Shown here in pieces: positions 1 through 13,044 of a stretch of DNA of 64,000 nucleotides (position 1 is the first letter of the stretch; each line of letters begins with the position of its first letter). The position numbers and the translations under genes are program-made. The DNA is taken from NCBI RefSeq assembly GCF_025766255.1, contig NW_026516688.1, positions 372,001-436,000 on the forward strand. The letters run 5' to 3'. The DNA is from Zychaea mexicana. Its lineage: Eukaryota > Mucoromycota > Mucoromycetes > Mucorales > Lichtheimiaceae. The notes beneath the pieces were generated by a model. It ran no database searches, was not told where the DNA came from, and was given only the letters and a program-made list of their open reading frames with translations.

Positions 1-47
1 GCGAAAAGAAAAACGAGAGACTCAATAACTACTACATTCGCCGACAG

Positions 48-2021
48 TTGACTTCAACGGCTTGATTCACATGGTTGACTTGGTCGACTATGAGAGAACC
101 GTATGCAAGGACACGTGGCGTGTTCTGCAAGAAATGGCGACCAAATACAAAGATCGCAACCTTAGTGTTTCGTTTTTCAATTCGACGCCCCAAGGCGGTG
201 GAGGTAATAACAACTCATGCAATGCCTTTATCAGACAACAAGGCAGCAGCTAACATATACAACAACAGTTGCCCTCATGCGCCATGCTCTCCTGCGGCTA
301 TACCGTCTGCTGCATCTGGATGTGCACTGTAAGTGATATATCATCAATGTTCGCTGTTTTGTTTGTAGAAAGCGGTTCCGCGGAAGAACACCAACAATAA
401 CAGGAACAACTGTCAATCTTTACATCATGATGTGTTGACATTCAACAAATGCACTTTTCCTCATTTGTAACAATCTATATAGGGTTTGTGGCACGTCCCA
501 AGCCTGAAGTGTTTGATATTACCAAGCGCAAGTTCCACAACGTGCTCCAAGGTGTAGCACCACCTGATGTCAGACTGAACGATCATGACAAGCAGATGTT
601 CATTGATTGGTCCAACGAGAACGTCGACCGTTTCTGGTGCAAAGACGGTGGTCCTCTGCTTAAATCGAACGTCATTATCATCGACGATCCCCAATGTATG
701 TTGTTTATCTGCGAGATGGTGCATACGAATTTTTAAAAGTACTGACACATGTTCACATTGCTGTTAGTGGTTGGCATCATTCCTCACATTAAGAAAATCA
801 ATCCAAAGTGCCGCGTGATCTTCCGTTCACACATTGAAATGCGTGCCGATCTTATCAGAGATTACCCGGACGGTCCTCAGGCAGAAACATGGAAGTAAGT
901 ACTTCTTGGAATTGATCGTGTGGGGCTGTTTTAACATACATTACTTACTGTACCAATTCTACATTTTGAAGCTTCCTGTGGCAATTTATTCAGCACGCCG
1001 ATCTGTTTATTGCGCACCCAATGGATAACTTTATCCCTGACGTCGTCCCACGACGCAACGTTGTACTGATGCCCGCTACTACTGACCCATTGGACGGTCT
1101 CAACAAGCCGATCGATGGATGGTGCACAGAGTACTACCAATCCGTGTTCAACCGTGTCTGCATGGATCAGGGCGCCAACGAGGTTGACTGGTCTCGCCCT
1201 TACATTGTCCAAGTTGCTCGGTTTGATCCATCCAAGGGTATTCCAGACGTTCTCGAGTCCTATAGATTGCTGCGCGAAAAGCTTGCAGCCGATGGTATTG
1301 ATGATTATAATACCCCTCAACTTATTGTCTGTAAGTTTCTGGCTCCTTTCTTCGTGCTCCCACCTTTGAAATTATCCGACAACAGTATGTTCGCTTCCGA
1401 TTTTAATTTACTATTGCTATCCAAATAGGTGGTCACGGCAGTGTAGACGATCCCGATGGCACCGTAATTTACGAACAGACTCACCGTACGCTACTAAAGC
1501 CAGCGTTTACTGCCATCTCTTTGGATATCATTGTTGCGCGCCTTCCGCCAAACGATCAGTTGCTAGACTTGGTAATCAGCAATGCACGAGTCGCCTTACA
1601 ACTTTCCCACCGTGAAGGCTTTGAAGTGAAAGTCACCGAAGCTTTGCACAAGGGCGTTCCTGTAGTTGCGTATGAAGCCGGTGGTATTCCACTCCAAATC
1701 CAACGTAACGTGGACGGTTTTCTGGAAAAGATTGGGGACGTCAAGGGCGTCGCGGACCGTCTCTATGAGCTCACTACAGACGATGGCCTTCGCAACAAGA
1801 TGGGTGCTGCAGCCAAAAAGGCAGTGACCGAGGAATTCTTTACTGTATGGAATAGCATTGGCTGGCTCCACTTGTGTCTTGAGCTCACGAACGAAGCGGG
1901 ATTGGACAGTGGTAGTAAAGGTCTGCTCGATGAAGAAGCCACCTTTGAGCGTAACTCTCAAGTTGGCAATAACCGAAAGGTGTCTGATATGTGGAGAAAA
2001 CAATATGGCTACACTGGATAG
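48..2021 (+). CDS. Trehalose synthase / trehalose phosphorylase, ccg-9 type (GT4), 5' partial
   Basis: Glycosyltransferase family 4 enzyme of the fungal clock-controlled-gene-9 trehalose synthase/phosphorylase group, which links glucose units to form (or phosphorolyse) trehalose in the cytosol. The N-terminal exons lie left of the window; position 48 follows a CCGACAG acceptor. Exons read as 48-203, 269-328, 483-695, 768-894, 972-1330 and 1429-2021, and all phases agree. Recognisable stretches are TPQGGGVALMRHALLR across the first junction, WFVARPKPEVFDI, LVGIIPHIK, FIQHADLFIAHP and the donor-binding region REGFEVKVTEALHKGVPVV, whose E-x7-E glutamates are present. The stop at 2019-2021 follows a normal C-terminus, and no damage is visible in the visible part. 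The exact reaction direction cannot be read from sequence. The family call is firm; the physiological role in stress or spore trehalose is inferred. Confidence 0.88.
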
Positions 2022-2226
2022 ACCTACGCGCTTTCAGAAGAGACGATGACGTTCCCATTTGCTTCTTCCTTATTACTTATTGTATTATTTCTTTCTCTTC
2101 ATCATTACTATCACATACATATACACACATGTGTCAAGTACAGAACATATCACAACGTGTTTTCTACATTAAAAGGCTGCTTTATAAATTAATCCTTTCG
2201 TTCTTTATTTTCAAACTGCACCGACA

Positions 2227-5200
2227 ATGGCAAACGAATGTAAGCTAGAAACTGCCCTTTCTTCAATTTACGTATACAATGAACTGAACTTGCTCTAGTA
2301 AATAGCGAAAACCTTGAAGAAATCTTTGCGATCCTTCGAAACGAGACAGATCAGCCGATCGAGGTGTGTATAAATGAACTTTTCGCCTTTCGAATAAGAA
2401 ACAAAACGCGAGCTGAACGCTTCTGCAATTACTCGTATGTGTCTGTATAGCCATCGTCGTTATTTGAGAAACAATCGGATCAAGACATTCGACGTGAACT
2501 CGAACAAGAATTCCTGACGCCACAACGCAACTTTCCAACTTCATGGTTGGCTAAATGTCAAGAGTAAGCATAAAGCATTTTACTCAATGACAACACGCTC
2601 GCGTTTAGATTTGCCCTGACAACAAAAACTCCACTGCATACAGACACTGGACTGAAACGCCCGACTTTCCAAGTTTCGGGCATGCACAAATATCCAAACC
2701 ACGTACGACGATCCAAGTAGCACGCCGTGGTTATGATGGTGATATTGTAGGCTATAACGAAGCAATTTTGAATGATCCCAATATATCGTCGACGAACTCA
2801 ACCAGTTTCAGCCGGCCGTTTGGATCTGTCAAGGACTTTGTGCGCGGAAACGCTACTCAGTTCCCGTTCGCTCCTGGTGGTTTGGAAACAGAAGTTATAG
2901 TAGCCACAGAGAATGATGACGCGATCGAACAATCGCTGGATATCGATCTGGCTTTCTTGCAGGATGGTAATTGCTGGTACTGGGATATAATCAATCAGAA
3001 GAGTCAAAGAAAAATGGGCATGAGCCCTGATATAGTAATCTCTGTTATTAGATTCATCGGCTGTTGCTCCAGGACTGGATCGAGGCCTTACGTTTGACGG
3101 TATGATGTTGTATGCTGGAACTTGGATATATGTCAGTGTACGAGGTGCGATACTAAAAAATTCATGCATGTTTTCTATTGTAAAAGACGAATCTCAAGCA
3201 GACGATGCACGCTTAAAGGAAGCTAGTTCCTCAGTGTTTAACATTGAAGATATCATCAAACCTTCATCACAAGATGAATTTGACTTCTTACAAGTAAAGA
3301 CTGTGGATGAAGAGACCAAGCAAGAATCAACTCAACAAGAAGCTTCATCGGAGGGTATGTATATAAACTATCAGTATCTTTAAAACGATCATCTAGGGAA
3401 GCTGACAGAGGAAGTGTGCCTCGGGACTTGTAGATAAACAAGAAGTGGATGCCTTGTTACCTCAACAACTTATTCCACCTCTCGTATCCGACGCTGTTCC
3501 GAAACTCAAAACGGTCAACGAAGCCCATCGACGACGTGAATGGGCTCATGAGATTAATGTCAATCAACCCTTTGATAACTTTCACGAACTGGTACCTGAG
3601 ATGGCCCAGCAGTTTCCATTCGAACTTGATACTTTCCAAAAGCATGCAGTGTACCATCTAGAAATGGGTGATTCAGTATTTATTGCTGCACATACGTCGG
3701 CAGGCAAGACTGTTGTTGCCGATTATGCTATTGCTCTGGCTTCCAAACATATGACCAAGTAGGTTTCTTTTATTCGTCTGCAGGCTGAAGGGAGGAAAAA
3801 GATGACGGATATAAAGAGAATAATCCTCTAAAGCTAAGGGTCTCTTTTATAGAGCCATTTATACCTCGCCTATCAAAGCTTTGTCAAACCAAAAGTTTCG
3901 AGACTTTAAGCATACTTTTGGTGATGATGTTGGTATATTGACGGGTGATGTTCAGATTCGTCCCGAAGCAAGCTGTCTGATTATGACAACCGAGATTTTG
4001 CGAAGCATGCTTTATCGTGGTGCTGACCTTATCCGTGATGTGGAGTTTGTTATCTTTGATGAAGTCCACTATGTCAATGACCTTGAGGTAAACGAAAAAT
4101 AACAATGAAAGTTAAAGACTGTGCTACTGTATTACCAGAAAACATAACAATAACCTCTTTCTATAATCATTTAGCGTGGTGTTGTTTGGGAAGAAGTTAT
4201 CATCATGCTTCCTGCTCATGTTAATATCATCCTACTTTCGGCTACAGTACCAAACACCAGAGAGTTTGCCGATTGGGTTGGGTAATGTATATTGTTGATT
4301 TTTATGAAACGTAATTTTTACTAGGTCAGCGCCTATGTAACTAAAGCATCGTGTATTTTTGCAGCCGAACAAAGAAGAAAGATATCTATGTTATCAGCAC
4401 GCTGAAACGTCCAGTTCCATTGGAACACCATTTATATGCTGGCAAGGACTTGTTCAAAATCGTCGGCGCCAATGAGACGAAACTCAATGGATCAGGGTAC
4501 ATACATCATAAAAATGTCTGTTACTAAAAGAAACAAACAACTGATTTTATATCGGGGATACTTAGTTATAAGGCCGCGTCCGACGCATTGTCAAAACGTA
4601 AAGAGCAGCGAGAGACATCAGGAGGTGGTCGTGGCGGTGCACGTGGTGGTCGTGGCGTCGTTCGTGGATCACACAAACCTATTGGTCGTAGCTACCAGGC
4701 TTCTATGCAATCAGTAAGCTCTTTAAGCCGTTTGCAGTACTCATACCTACATCGACTGAATACTCATCACCCGATGATTCTTCTTGCAATTTTCCCCTCT
4801 TTCTTTCTCGATCTCAGGACAGAAATCTATTTGTTCATCTTATCGGTCTATTGCAAAAGAAGCAACTTTTGCCTGTTGTTATTTTCACGTTCTCCAAGAA
4901 ACGATGTGAGGAATATGCTAGTAGCTTGTCAAAGACGGATCTGTGTACAAGCTTGGAAAAGAGTGAAATCCACGTCTTTATTGAACGGAGTCTGGTCCGT
5001 TTGCGCGGTACTGATAAGGAGTTACCGCAAATTCTGCGTATGCGCGAGTTGCTAAGCCGTGGTATTGCAGTTCATCACGGTGGTCTATTGCCAATCATCA
5101 AAGAAGTAAGTTCCTTGTTTTTATGAGCATAACATGGTACCCGGGTATTGATCAAGTTTTTTTTGTATCTTAATTAGATAGTAGAAATTCTGTTTGCAAG

Positions 5201-7634
5201 AGGTCTTGTCAAGGTCTTATTCGCAACTGAAACATTTGCTATGGTAAGTTTTATTTTCATGCAGTTACAATCCTGAATATAGATAGCAGCTACTAACTTA
5301 CTCGATACAGGGTGTCAACATGCCTGCTAAAAGCGTTGTATTCTCCGGTCTTCGCAAACATGATGGTCGCAGCTTCCGAGATTTGTTGCCAGGTAATACA
5401 AAGACGCATGAGCAAAGAAGAAACTGCACATTTAATAAACGATTATATATTAGGTGAATATACGCAAATGTCGGGTAGAGCCGGCCGTCGTGGTTTGGAC
5501 AATACGGGTATGGTTATTATTGCATGCAGTGGCGACGAAGCACCCCAGGTAAGATTGCTTAACAAGGAGGTGCGTAATATACATCTTTCAGGATAGGTAC
5601 TAATCGATCAACACATACGATTTGGGGTGAAAAAAAGGCATCCACATTATCTACGATGATTTTGGGCAAACCAACCAAGCTTGAGTCCCAATTCCGCTTG
5701 ACATACAACATGATTTTGAACCTGCTCCGTGTTGAAGCGCTCAAGGTTGAAGAAATGATCAAGCGAAGCTTTTCCGAAAACAGTACGCAAAGACTATTGC
5801 CTGATACCAAACGGCTGGTCGACGAGAACGAACAGAAAAAGAGTGCTTTGCAACAACTCGATTGTACGATCTGTGGCCCTGATTTGAATACGTTCTATGA
5901 CATTTGTGGCGAAGTTGTACAATTGAACTGCGCCATGATGCTCCAACATATATCGAAATCACCAGCTGGTCACCGTGCTTTGACACCAGGCAGAGCCGTT
6001 CTAGTCAATAACAACTTCTATAGAAATGCACCCGCAGTTTTGCTAAAACCAATGTCGACTGCCCCGGGCAATGCTACTGCTTCTTCAGGACAAAAGATGT
6101 TTTACTGCCTTGTGCTTACATCCAAGGATCTAAATACCACTCTTCAGGGTGCGACTGCTGCTGGTAAGTAAGAATCAAGCTCTCTTCGTGCACTGAATTA
6201 GCAATTTACTGATAATAATTATTATTTTTTAACAAGATGAAATTGCACCATTGCCAGTAACTGTGGTCAATGTACCAAGCAGTGCAGATAGCGTCACGCA
6301 AATAGTAACGATTGGTGTTTCTGATATATTGACTGTCACTAGAACGAGCATCAAGGTTAGCGACCTGCTTAATATACATAGCTCAAAGGTCTCCATTGGC
6401 AAAGAAAAATTACTTACTCTTCTTATTATTGTGTGTAGTTTGACGTGGATGCTGTGATGATGAGTCAGGACTCGCTGGAAATGACAAGGATCAAACAGGA
6501 GCTGGAAAAGTTTGCCATGGATGCTTCAAATGGTGACTACCTGATTATGCTAATGTTGATTTGAGTGAGGCAAATTAATGATTTATTAATGCTTTTTTGG
6601 GGGGTTGACGACTGAAGGTTCTTTGGCGGAATTCGATTGGCAAAAGATCAGGGATATCGAGTTTCAAGAAATGTTACGGACCAAAGCGAATCATCTGAAG
6701 CGATTGCGAAACGAGTTCCAATGTACCAAATGTCCTGATTTAGATGAGCACGTAAGTGAAGTATACATAAAGTAAATTGTATAATTTAGCGGGGTGGGAG
6801 AGAAGAGGTTAATTAACGGCATTTTTCTGAATGACGGCATATCCATCGTGCATGCTTTGATGTTACACGAAAAACTTAGTATGGTCTGATTCATGCGCAT
6901 AAACGCATCTCCAGCCAAATCGACATGCTCAAGTTGACCATTTCGGACCAGAACCTTGAACTCTTGCCAGATTATCATCAGCGCATTGAAGTGCTCAAAC
7001 AAATGCACTACATAGATGAGCAAGGCACAGTGCAGCTCAAGGGCCGAGTGGCATGTGAAATCAACTCTGCCGACGAACTGCTACTTACGGAACTTGTGCT
7101 GGACAATGTGTTTGCGGATTATGAGCCTGCAGAAGTTGTTGCCATCTTGTCCGCATTTGTGTTTCAAGAACGTAATGCTAGCGAACCACGATTGACACCC
7201 AAGCTAACCAAGGCCAAAGAAACCGTGTTGACCTATGCACGCAAGGTGGCTCAGGTGCAAGTCGATTGTGGATTGCCCATTTCTGTCGAAGATTACGTGA
7301 ATAGCTTGCACTTTGGCTTGGTAGAAGCTGTTTATGAATGGGCGCGTGGATTACCGTTCAAACATATCACGGATCTCACGGATGTCCTAGAAGGCTCGAT
7401 TGTTCGATGCATCAGCCGACTAGATGAAACAACACGTGAGGTGTTGAGTGCAGCACGCATGGTAGGCGATACCAATCTGTACAAAAAGATGGAGCAGGCA
7501 GAACAGGATATCAAGAGAGATATCGTCTTTGCGGCAAGCTTGGTAAGTCGTTGTTGTGCTTTATTGAATTCTATGTATTATCCTTGCTTTTTTTGCATTA
7601 ATGCAGAATTTATCTTTTCTTGCAGTATTTCTAG
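2227..7634 (+). CDS. SKI2: SKI2-type DExH-box RNA helicase of the Ski complex
   Basis: Cytoplasmic 3'-5' RNA helicase that, in the Ski complex, feeds mRNA into the exosome for turnover and nonstop decay. I read 21 exons (first 2227-2239, last 7626-7634) that sum in phase to about 1246 residues, the normal Ski2 length. Visible motifs: walker A AHTSAGKT in exon 3434-3758, the DExH-type box FDEVHY (Asp-Glu-Val-His) near 4060, LLSATVPN (motif III), [17 protein letters not shown], and [12 protein letters not shown] (motif VI). These are followed by the arch/insertion and the C-terminal DSHCT-like domain ending FAASLYF. Between the RecA domains (about 4610-4690) there is a Gly/Arg-rich RGG-like loop. 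The terminal exon encodes only Tyr-Phe and the stop, a conserved Ski2/Mtr4-like ending. The stop is only 91 bp before the next ATG. Mtr4 is the nearest alternative, but the N-terminal region and the FRDLLPGEYTQM stretch favour Ski2. Confidence 0.93.
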
Positions 7635-7725
7635 TGCTCACCCTGTCATATTTTCCTGCCTCGTCTCTCTCTCTTTCTTTCTTTCTTTTTTTCTCTCCAA
7701 ATCACTATTCTGGATAATAAAAAGT

Positions 7726-9383
7726 ATGCCCTCTACGATCAGTGATCTGCCTCTGGAACTATTGGATCTCATTGCAGATCGAGTCTCTTTAAGAGAGCTT
7801 GTTACGTGTCTATGTGTCAATCACGAATGGCAGTCAGTTTTTGAACGTCACCTTTACAAAAGCATCGATACACGCGAACGCGCAATGTTTCTCTCGTGTA
7901 AACGACAGCTGACTGCAACGGCTCAATCGGCTAGACCTCTTGGCTATTACGTTAAAAAACTCAAGATCTGCGATGGTTTTATGACAGCGAAACAAATGAC
8001 GGAATTGCATCAGCTGTGCCCATTTGTGACCTCCCTGACTTTCCGGTGGCAGAACAGCAAGGCCCATGAACAACACGTGGCCAACAGTAACGCGGATGAC
8101 GACATCAGTGACGACACACGTCGCAGCAGGGTTATCCATAGCAGCAGGAGCATCAACAATGCTACCGGGAGCCGACGCTACTTTGGCACTCCCAAGCGCA
8201 TCTTGGAGCTGTTCCCTACTATCACTCAACTGACTCTGGAATGTGAGAGCAAAAGCCGCAGCACCAGATCAATACGATGGCTCGATAGCATCTCCGTCTA
8301 CTTATCCAGCACACAGAACTTGCGGTCGTTGACGCTGACACACGTATTGCGCGTATTGACTTACAAGCAGATGGACATGATTCACGAAGCGTGCCCAAAC
8401 TTGATTCAGCTTGCGATTCCTATCATTAAGGTCGACTATATTTATTATTCCAATCTCATAAACCTGGCAGCAGCACGAAACACATCAGGAGAAACAGACG
8501 AGCGATTACGCGACTTGGATGGGCCTCACTGGCCTGGTCAGGTGCCACTGCAACATCTCTCTGTGTATGACGTAGATATGGTGGATGCTTTAGAAAGATG
8601 GATCAGATATGCAGCTGCTCGATACCCAGACTTACGGACACTGTCGTTTAACAAATGCTCTTATCTTTCATCCGGAACCCGCAAACCTCGACCGTGGATA
8701 TACGCGACATATCCAAATGACGAAAGCTACTGCTTGCTGGCTGAGCGCTGTCCAAGATTGCACACAATCAAACTAAGCGACACTTCGTTACCCTTGAACG
8801 CAATGAAGCATATCTTTTCAGGCCGAGAACTGAGATACGTATCGATCGAGGGACAAAATTGCAACGTGGGGGGTATTGATGGATTCAAAGAGCTGATGCA
8901 GTTACTCGCAGACAAAGTTGTCCATCTCGGGTTTTAACTTCCGGCAGCATTTATGGACACTCTTTGACAACCCAAAACAAACGCTCTTTCGAGACGTTCA
9001 GCCACCTGGTGGAGCTCAAAGTGGTACAGGTGGGATCGTGGGACGAGCCAGGAACCGTAATGGTCGATCACGTCTTGAAGTCGTCCCCTGTCCTTATGAA
9101 TCTCACGCTTGCTGGTGTGTGTGCCAAAGCCGACCCGGTCGACACAATCAACGACCCCAACGCGCCTTATATCCCATCACTGACAACGCTTCGGTTGCGC
9201 AACGTCAATCTCCTATGCGGCTCATTGATGAATTTTGTGTCAGAACGCTATCCCCAACTTTTACATCTTCACATGATTCGGTGCACAGGCCCTCAAAGCT
9301 TGCTTGCCCACGCAGGGGCCCGGTTCACTGTCGACCTTCCATATCATCATTTCAGGGCTCGCCGTCTCTCCGAGCCACGGTGA
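7726..9383 (+). CDS. F-box / leucine-rich-repeat protein
   Basis: Probable substrate receptor of an SCF ubiquitin ligase. The N-terminus has an F-box (LPLELLDLIADRVSL, then a conserved Trp at the HEWQSVF position), and the rest is irregular leucine-rich repeat, with repeated L-x-L-x-L strands such as LRSLTLTHVL and LRTLSFNKC. The first reading frame ends in TAA at 8935-8937. A GT-AG intron at 8931-9001 (71 nt) rejoins the LRR frame as HLGHLVELKVVQVGSW, giving exons 7726-8930 and 9002-9383 and about 528 residues. The donor is weak (GG|GTTTTAAC), so an unspliced product of 403 residues is possible. The start ATG at 7726 is the first Met after the SKI2 stop, and an in-frame link to SKI2 exists if the last SKI2 intron is kept. 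The substrate is unknown. Confidence 0.75.
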
Positions 9384-9393
9384 TCGCTTCAAT

Positions 9394-9844
9394 CATGGCT
9401 GGATCCTCTTATTCTCCTCAACAACAACGACGCACTCTGTACGACAATTACTATCTCGTACCAGGTATCTGGCCCACCTCCCTTCCACAACAAGAAGATA
9501 ATAATGGCCCATCGATGGAACTGGTAGTGGATGATTCATCCGTTGTGAGCCCGATCCCAGGTGAAAAGTTTGTCAAACTTAGTGGGGAACAATGTGAACG
9601 TTCGCTTGGTTTCAAAGACTCGACATTGTCGCGCAAGCGGAAGCGGCCCAACACATCACCGGATGATGATTCCCTTGTGCAGCGGTGCCGAAACGAGATT
9701 GACGAAGCCGGTTATTTGAACCGTTTCCTGTGGGATCAGTACCGAAAGCGATCTTTAATGGAGCTATTTTTGTTCGTGATAGCATTTGCTTACCATCATC
9801 ACTGTTTTTGTCCAGTATTACCATCACATTATCCTCTGCATTAG
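9394..9844 (+). CDS. Hypothetical protein, possibly a tail exon of the upstream F-box gene
   Basis: Open frame of about 150 codons immediately behind the F-box/LRR frame. It encodes an acidic, Ser/Pro/Gln-containing sequence with a basic patch SRKRKRP that could be a nuclear localisation signal, then LNRFLWDQYRKRSLMELF. I recognise no domain. It overlaps a longer open frame starting at 8918, whose upstream part is the shadow of the F-box gene. It could be a separate small gene, or a 3' exon joined by an intron I cannot place confidently: one donor/acceptor pair fits the phase but would remove a well-formed leucine repeat. An AATAAA lies downstream near 9959. Confidence 0.3.
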
Positions 9845-10103
9845 AAAATTCCTCTAAGATGCAGACTTATTCGATCTCTTTTGCGCAAAACCAGTCTATA
9901 TATATCACACATATACCCTCTTATTTCGCATTCATAATTTGCTTTGGCTTTTCAATATGAATAAAGATGCCCAAAAGAGGCTGCAGTTAATGCTAGGTAA
10001 AGAGCAGTTAGCGAACCAGCGACTCCTCGGGATAATTTTAGATTCCGCGCAAAGGAAAAAAAAAGGTTTTTTCTTCTTTTGTTCGGTGACACTTTAATAG
10101 ATC

Positions 10104-11058
10104 ATGGTAAGTTTCGCAAAAAGTGTGGATCGTGGCCTTTGCAATCTAATTACGGCATTAATCCTTGTAGCCCAACAACAAACGACACACGTTAAAAAAC
10201 GTCAAGAACCGCGATGAACTGCATCCATATTCACGGAAAGCAAGACAATTGACTCGTATTCATTTACGAAACCAGAAACTAGCCGGCAAAAAAGAAGGAC
10301 GCTCGACTGGAAACACGAAAGGTAAAAAGACATTGTGTTTCAGCCTGCTCACATCGCTGTTATCATAGTTTAGTTACTGCTGCTTGAGACCTAACTCCGT
10401 GTTTCTTTTTTTTTGGCTGTATATAGTTGAACGATGGTTATGGTTTCGGTTCGCACTTGAGGAGTCACAGACATGTGCAACGAAGGAACAAGTTCACGAA
10501 TTAATTGACATGTATGTTTACGGTACATCCGGGTAGCGGTAGCAGTAGTGAGTTAAAATACTACTAGTAGATGAAGAGCAGCAAGCGAGAAAAACAAAGG
10601 ATTAGAAAAAGGAAACTCAAGATTAATTTTAGGTACTTGAAGCGACACGACCATGAGCTTGAACAACTCGAGCTAGACCGAAAGAAAAAGGGCGGGCATC
10701 GGAAGAAGGTGCCACGCCACGACATTTTGACGGCGCTGAGGGCGTCTGAAGAAAGCGAATATGCATCTGGCTTTGGTAAGAGAATTAGACTTCCGGACCC
10801 AAAACTGGGGGTGAAGCTGAAGCTGGGAGAGAAAGATCAAGCTTATCAATGTTGTTTACAGAGTTACCGGATTTGATGGTCGAGAAAAACGTACGGATGT
10901 TACGAGAATGGGACGGCGATGTCAATGGCATGCCAAGGATAAGGCAAACCCTGTATCGCAAATCGGACGCACCCACTGCCATCGCGAACACGGCCACAAC
11001 AAGTACGGAGACGACGATGAAAACCGATATTTCGATGGATGACATGGACACAGCATAA
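10104..11058 (+). CDS. TMA16: Tma16-family 60S ribosome biogenesis factor
   Basis: Small basic protein associated with late pre-60S ribosomal particles. Five exons: 10104-10106 (the ATG alone), 10171-10321, 10427-10511, 10633-10775 and 10862-11058. They sum in phase to 192 residues, close to the family's usual size. Family hallmarks are the basic N-terminus (KRHTLKNVKNRDELHPYSRK), the VERWLWFRFALEE segment, a helix ending in [14 protein letters not shown], and the ELPDLMVEKNVRMLREWDG block. The start codon sits alone in the first exon directly before a GTAAG donor, so the gene is easily missed by ORF scanning. The C-terminus is Thr-rich and poorly conserved. Confidence 0.88.
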
Positions 11059-13020
11059 ACAAATTTACCAGACCTCCCGTTTCTCTTTTCTCCTCCTAAA
11101 CGTATCTTCCTTTCTTAGCATTTGTGTTTTTTTCTCGGATCCTGCTTAATATGTCGAATAGCCGATCAAGTTTGTTTTTTGTTGTTCAAACATAATGAAA
11201 TGGCGCCACCCAAAGGGAGCTCATACCTTGTTTTTTTTGTATTCTTTGTGTAATCGTCGGCTCATCCGATACTCCCGAGTACGAGCACGACAAAAACATC
11301 GTTTGTGCCACCACTTTGTCGCTATATATTGGAAATGTTCCTCTTTAAACTATCCTCGGTATATGAATACAAAATCCCATAGCACTAATAATAAAAGTAA
11401 AGGCTTTCGAAAGTGAAAGAAATAGAGCAAGTATTAAGGAAGATATGATGGCCATCGCAAATCTAGTAAATAATCGATCGATCGTAGATTGTGTATAGCA
11501 CGCTTGTATGCTTATATTGTCGGGATAAAAGTGATATACAAGCGCATGTACCAAATTGGAAATCCCGAGAGTTCTCGCTTGTCAAACACAACAACACACG
11601 CACGCTCACACCTCCCCTTCCCTCTCTCCGCATTTTTTTTCTTTACTCCGTCCTTGCTTTTCTATGCGATGATGGCGCATCAACCATACTTTAAGGGGGA
11701 TGATCCATCTATATCGAATCAGCACCCTCGGACAGATGTAAATATTTGCTCCATCGCATGGGCGTCATTTGGTTTTAGCATTATAGGTTCTAGCGAATTT
11801 ATCATCACATCTCGTCGTTGACGCAGTGCTAAATGTTAAATTAGGTAATGTAAGACAACGGATGAAACAATGAGTGGGCGATATTGCTATAGATTCATCG
11901 TAAAATAATATAATCAAATGGTTGGAAAAATAAGTAATGATCAGCACAACCTTCTTCCTTCTCTTTCATTGTTCGCAGTAGGATAGCTGCTTGCAGCAAA
12001 GCATACATAAGAGTGTCAGGGTCGAGACTCTCTATCTACCACATCAGTTCCTTAGACCCTGCTTTTAATTTTTTGTATATGACAAGTAAATGACAATGAA
12101 GTCATCATCTACCATAAGCATAATAACAACAACAGGATCTTTACTTGCCAGGGCAACCTGTTGAACTTTCTTCTATGCATACAGTTGCCATGGACAAAAT
12201 TTGCTGTCTTGGCAACGAACTTTTGTCATAGAAAAGCCTCACTTCAAAAGGTGTAACACAGACAGTTGCTTTTTTGGGGGGACGAGAAATGGATTGTTGA
12301 TGTTAAGTTTCAAATGCCAATCTTTCTTTTGGATGTCGTTTAGCTTTGAAGATGAAGAAGAATGTGTTGTTACTGCGCCCTAACCTGGGTGACAGTAGAG
12401 AAGAGGGAGACCGATAGTGATAAACCAGTACCTGCGTATCTCGTACATGCGTGAAGGGGGTCTGTTTTAAAGTTGCATAGATAGAGGAGCACTTATACTA
12501 GAGGAGAAGAATGAAATTTATCATGAAACACCACCATCATTCTCATGTAAATTGGATCTGCCATTTATACAACCTAACTTGCGTGGGTTGCTTGCTTCTG
12601 TGATCGACAAAAAAAAAGAACAGAAAAAAGAATTTTTTCTTTCCCCAACTTCCGATGAACCTTTCCATGGTTATTAAAACAAAGTGGGGGAGAGAGGAGT
12701 TAAAAGATTATACGTTGTAGATGAAAGAAATAGACGGGGTACCATCAAGACGGCGAAGAAGACGCCTGTCCGTATACGCGCATACACACAGTACAAGACG
12801 AAGAACTAGGCCATCGCCACGATTCAGGCCGGGTACCGGTAGCTGTCATACTGAACGGAGTCGGTCGTCGCGTTGGGTTGTTGTGGGCGCAGTACTACAG
12901 TGAAGAACACATTGACTTTTACGGTAATTCCACTACATGGTCGCCCCTGTTGAGCAACACGACCTACTCGTGCACCCGGGCTGTCTCGAACTCAAAAAAA
13001 ATAAAAAGCCGATCGTGATC
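11059..13020. other. Intergenic region, no supported gene
   Basis: About 2 kb of AT-rich sequence between TMA16 and the Ser/Pro-rich protein gene. Only short open frames of at most about 110 codons occur, without recognisable motifs, family similarity or consistent splice structure. No tRNA-like A/B boxes were found. Poly-T and poly-A runs are frequent. I see nothing further here. Confidence 0.6.
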
Positions 13021-13044
13021 CTTCAAAACTTATATTACATCTAG

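Noticed and set aside
4588..5055. 155-codon plus-strand frame within SKI2
   Set aside because: It reads through a SKI2 intron and then continues in the wrong frame for the helicase; the spliced frame carries the conserved motifs.
6925..8937. A single 670-codon open frame as one gene
   Set aside because: It joins the last large SKI2 exon, its terminal intron, the spacer and the F-box gene. Family endings (FAASLY-x-stop) and a new F-box start show two genes; the fusion is kept only as a finding.
8931..8937. Programmed -1 frameshift at the GGGTTTTAA near the end of the first F-box frame
   Set aside because: The codon phasing does not match an X-XXY-YYZ slippery site, and a GT-AG intron explains the frame change better.
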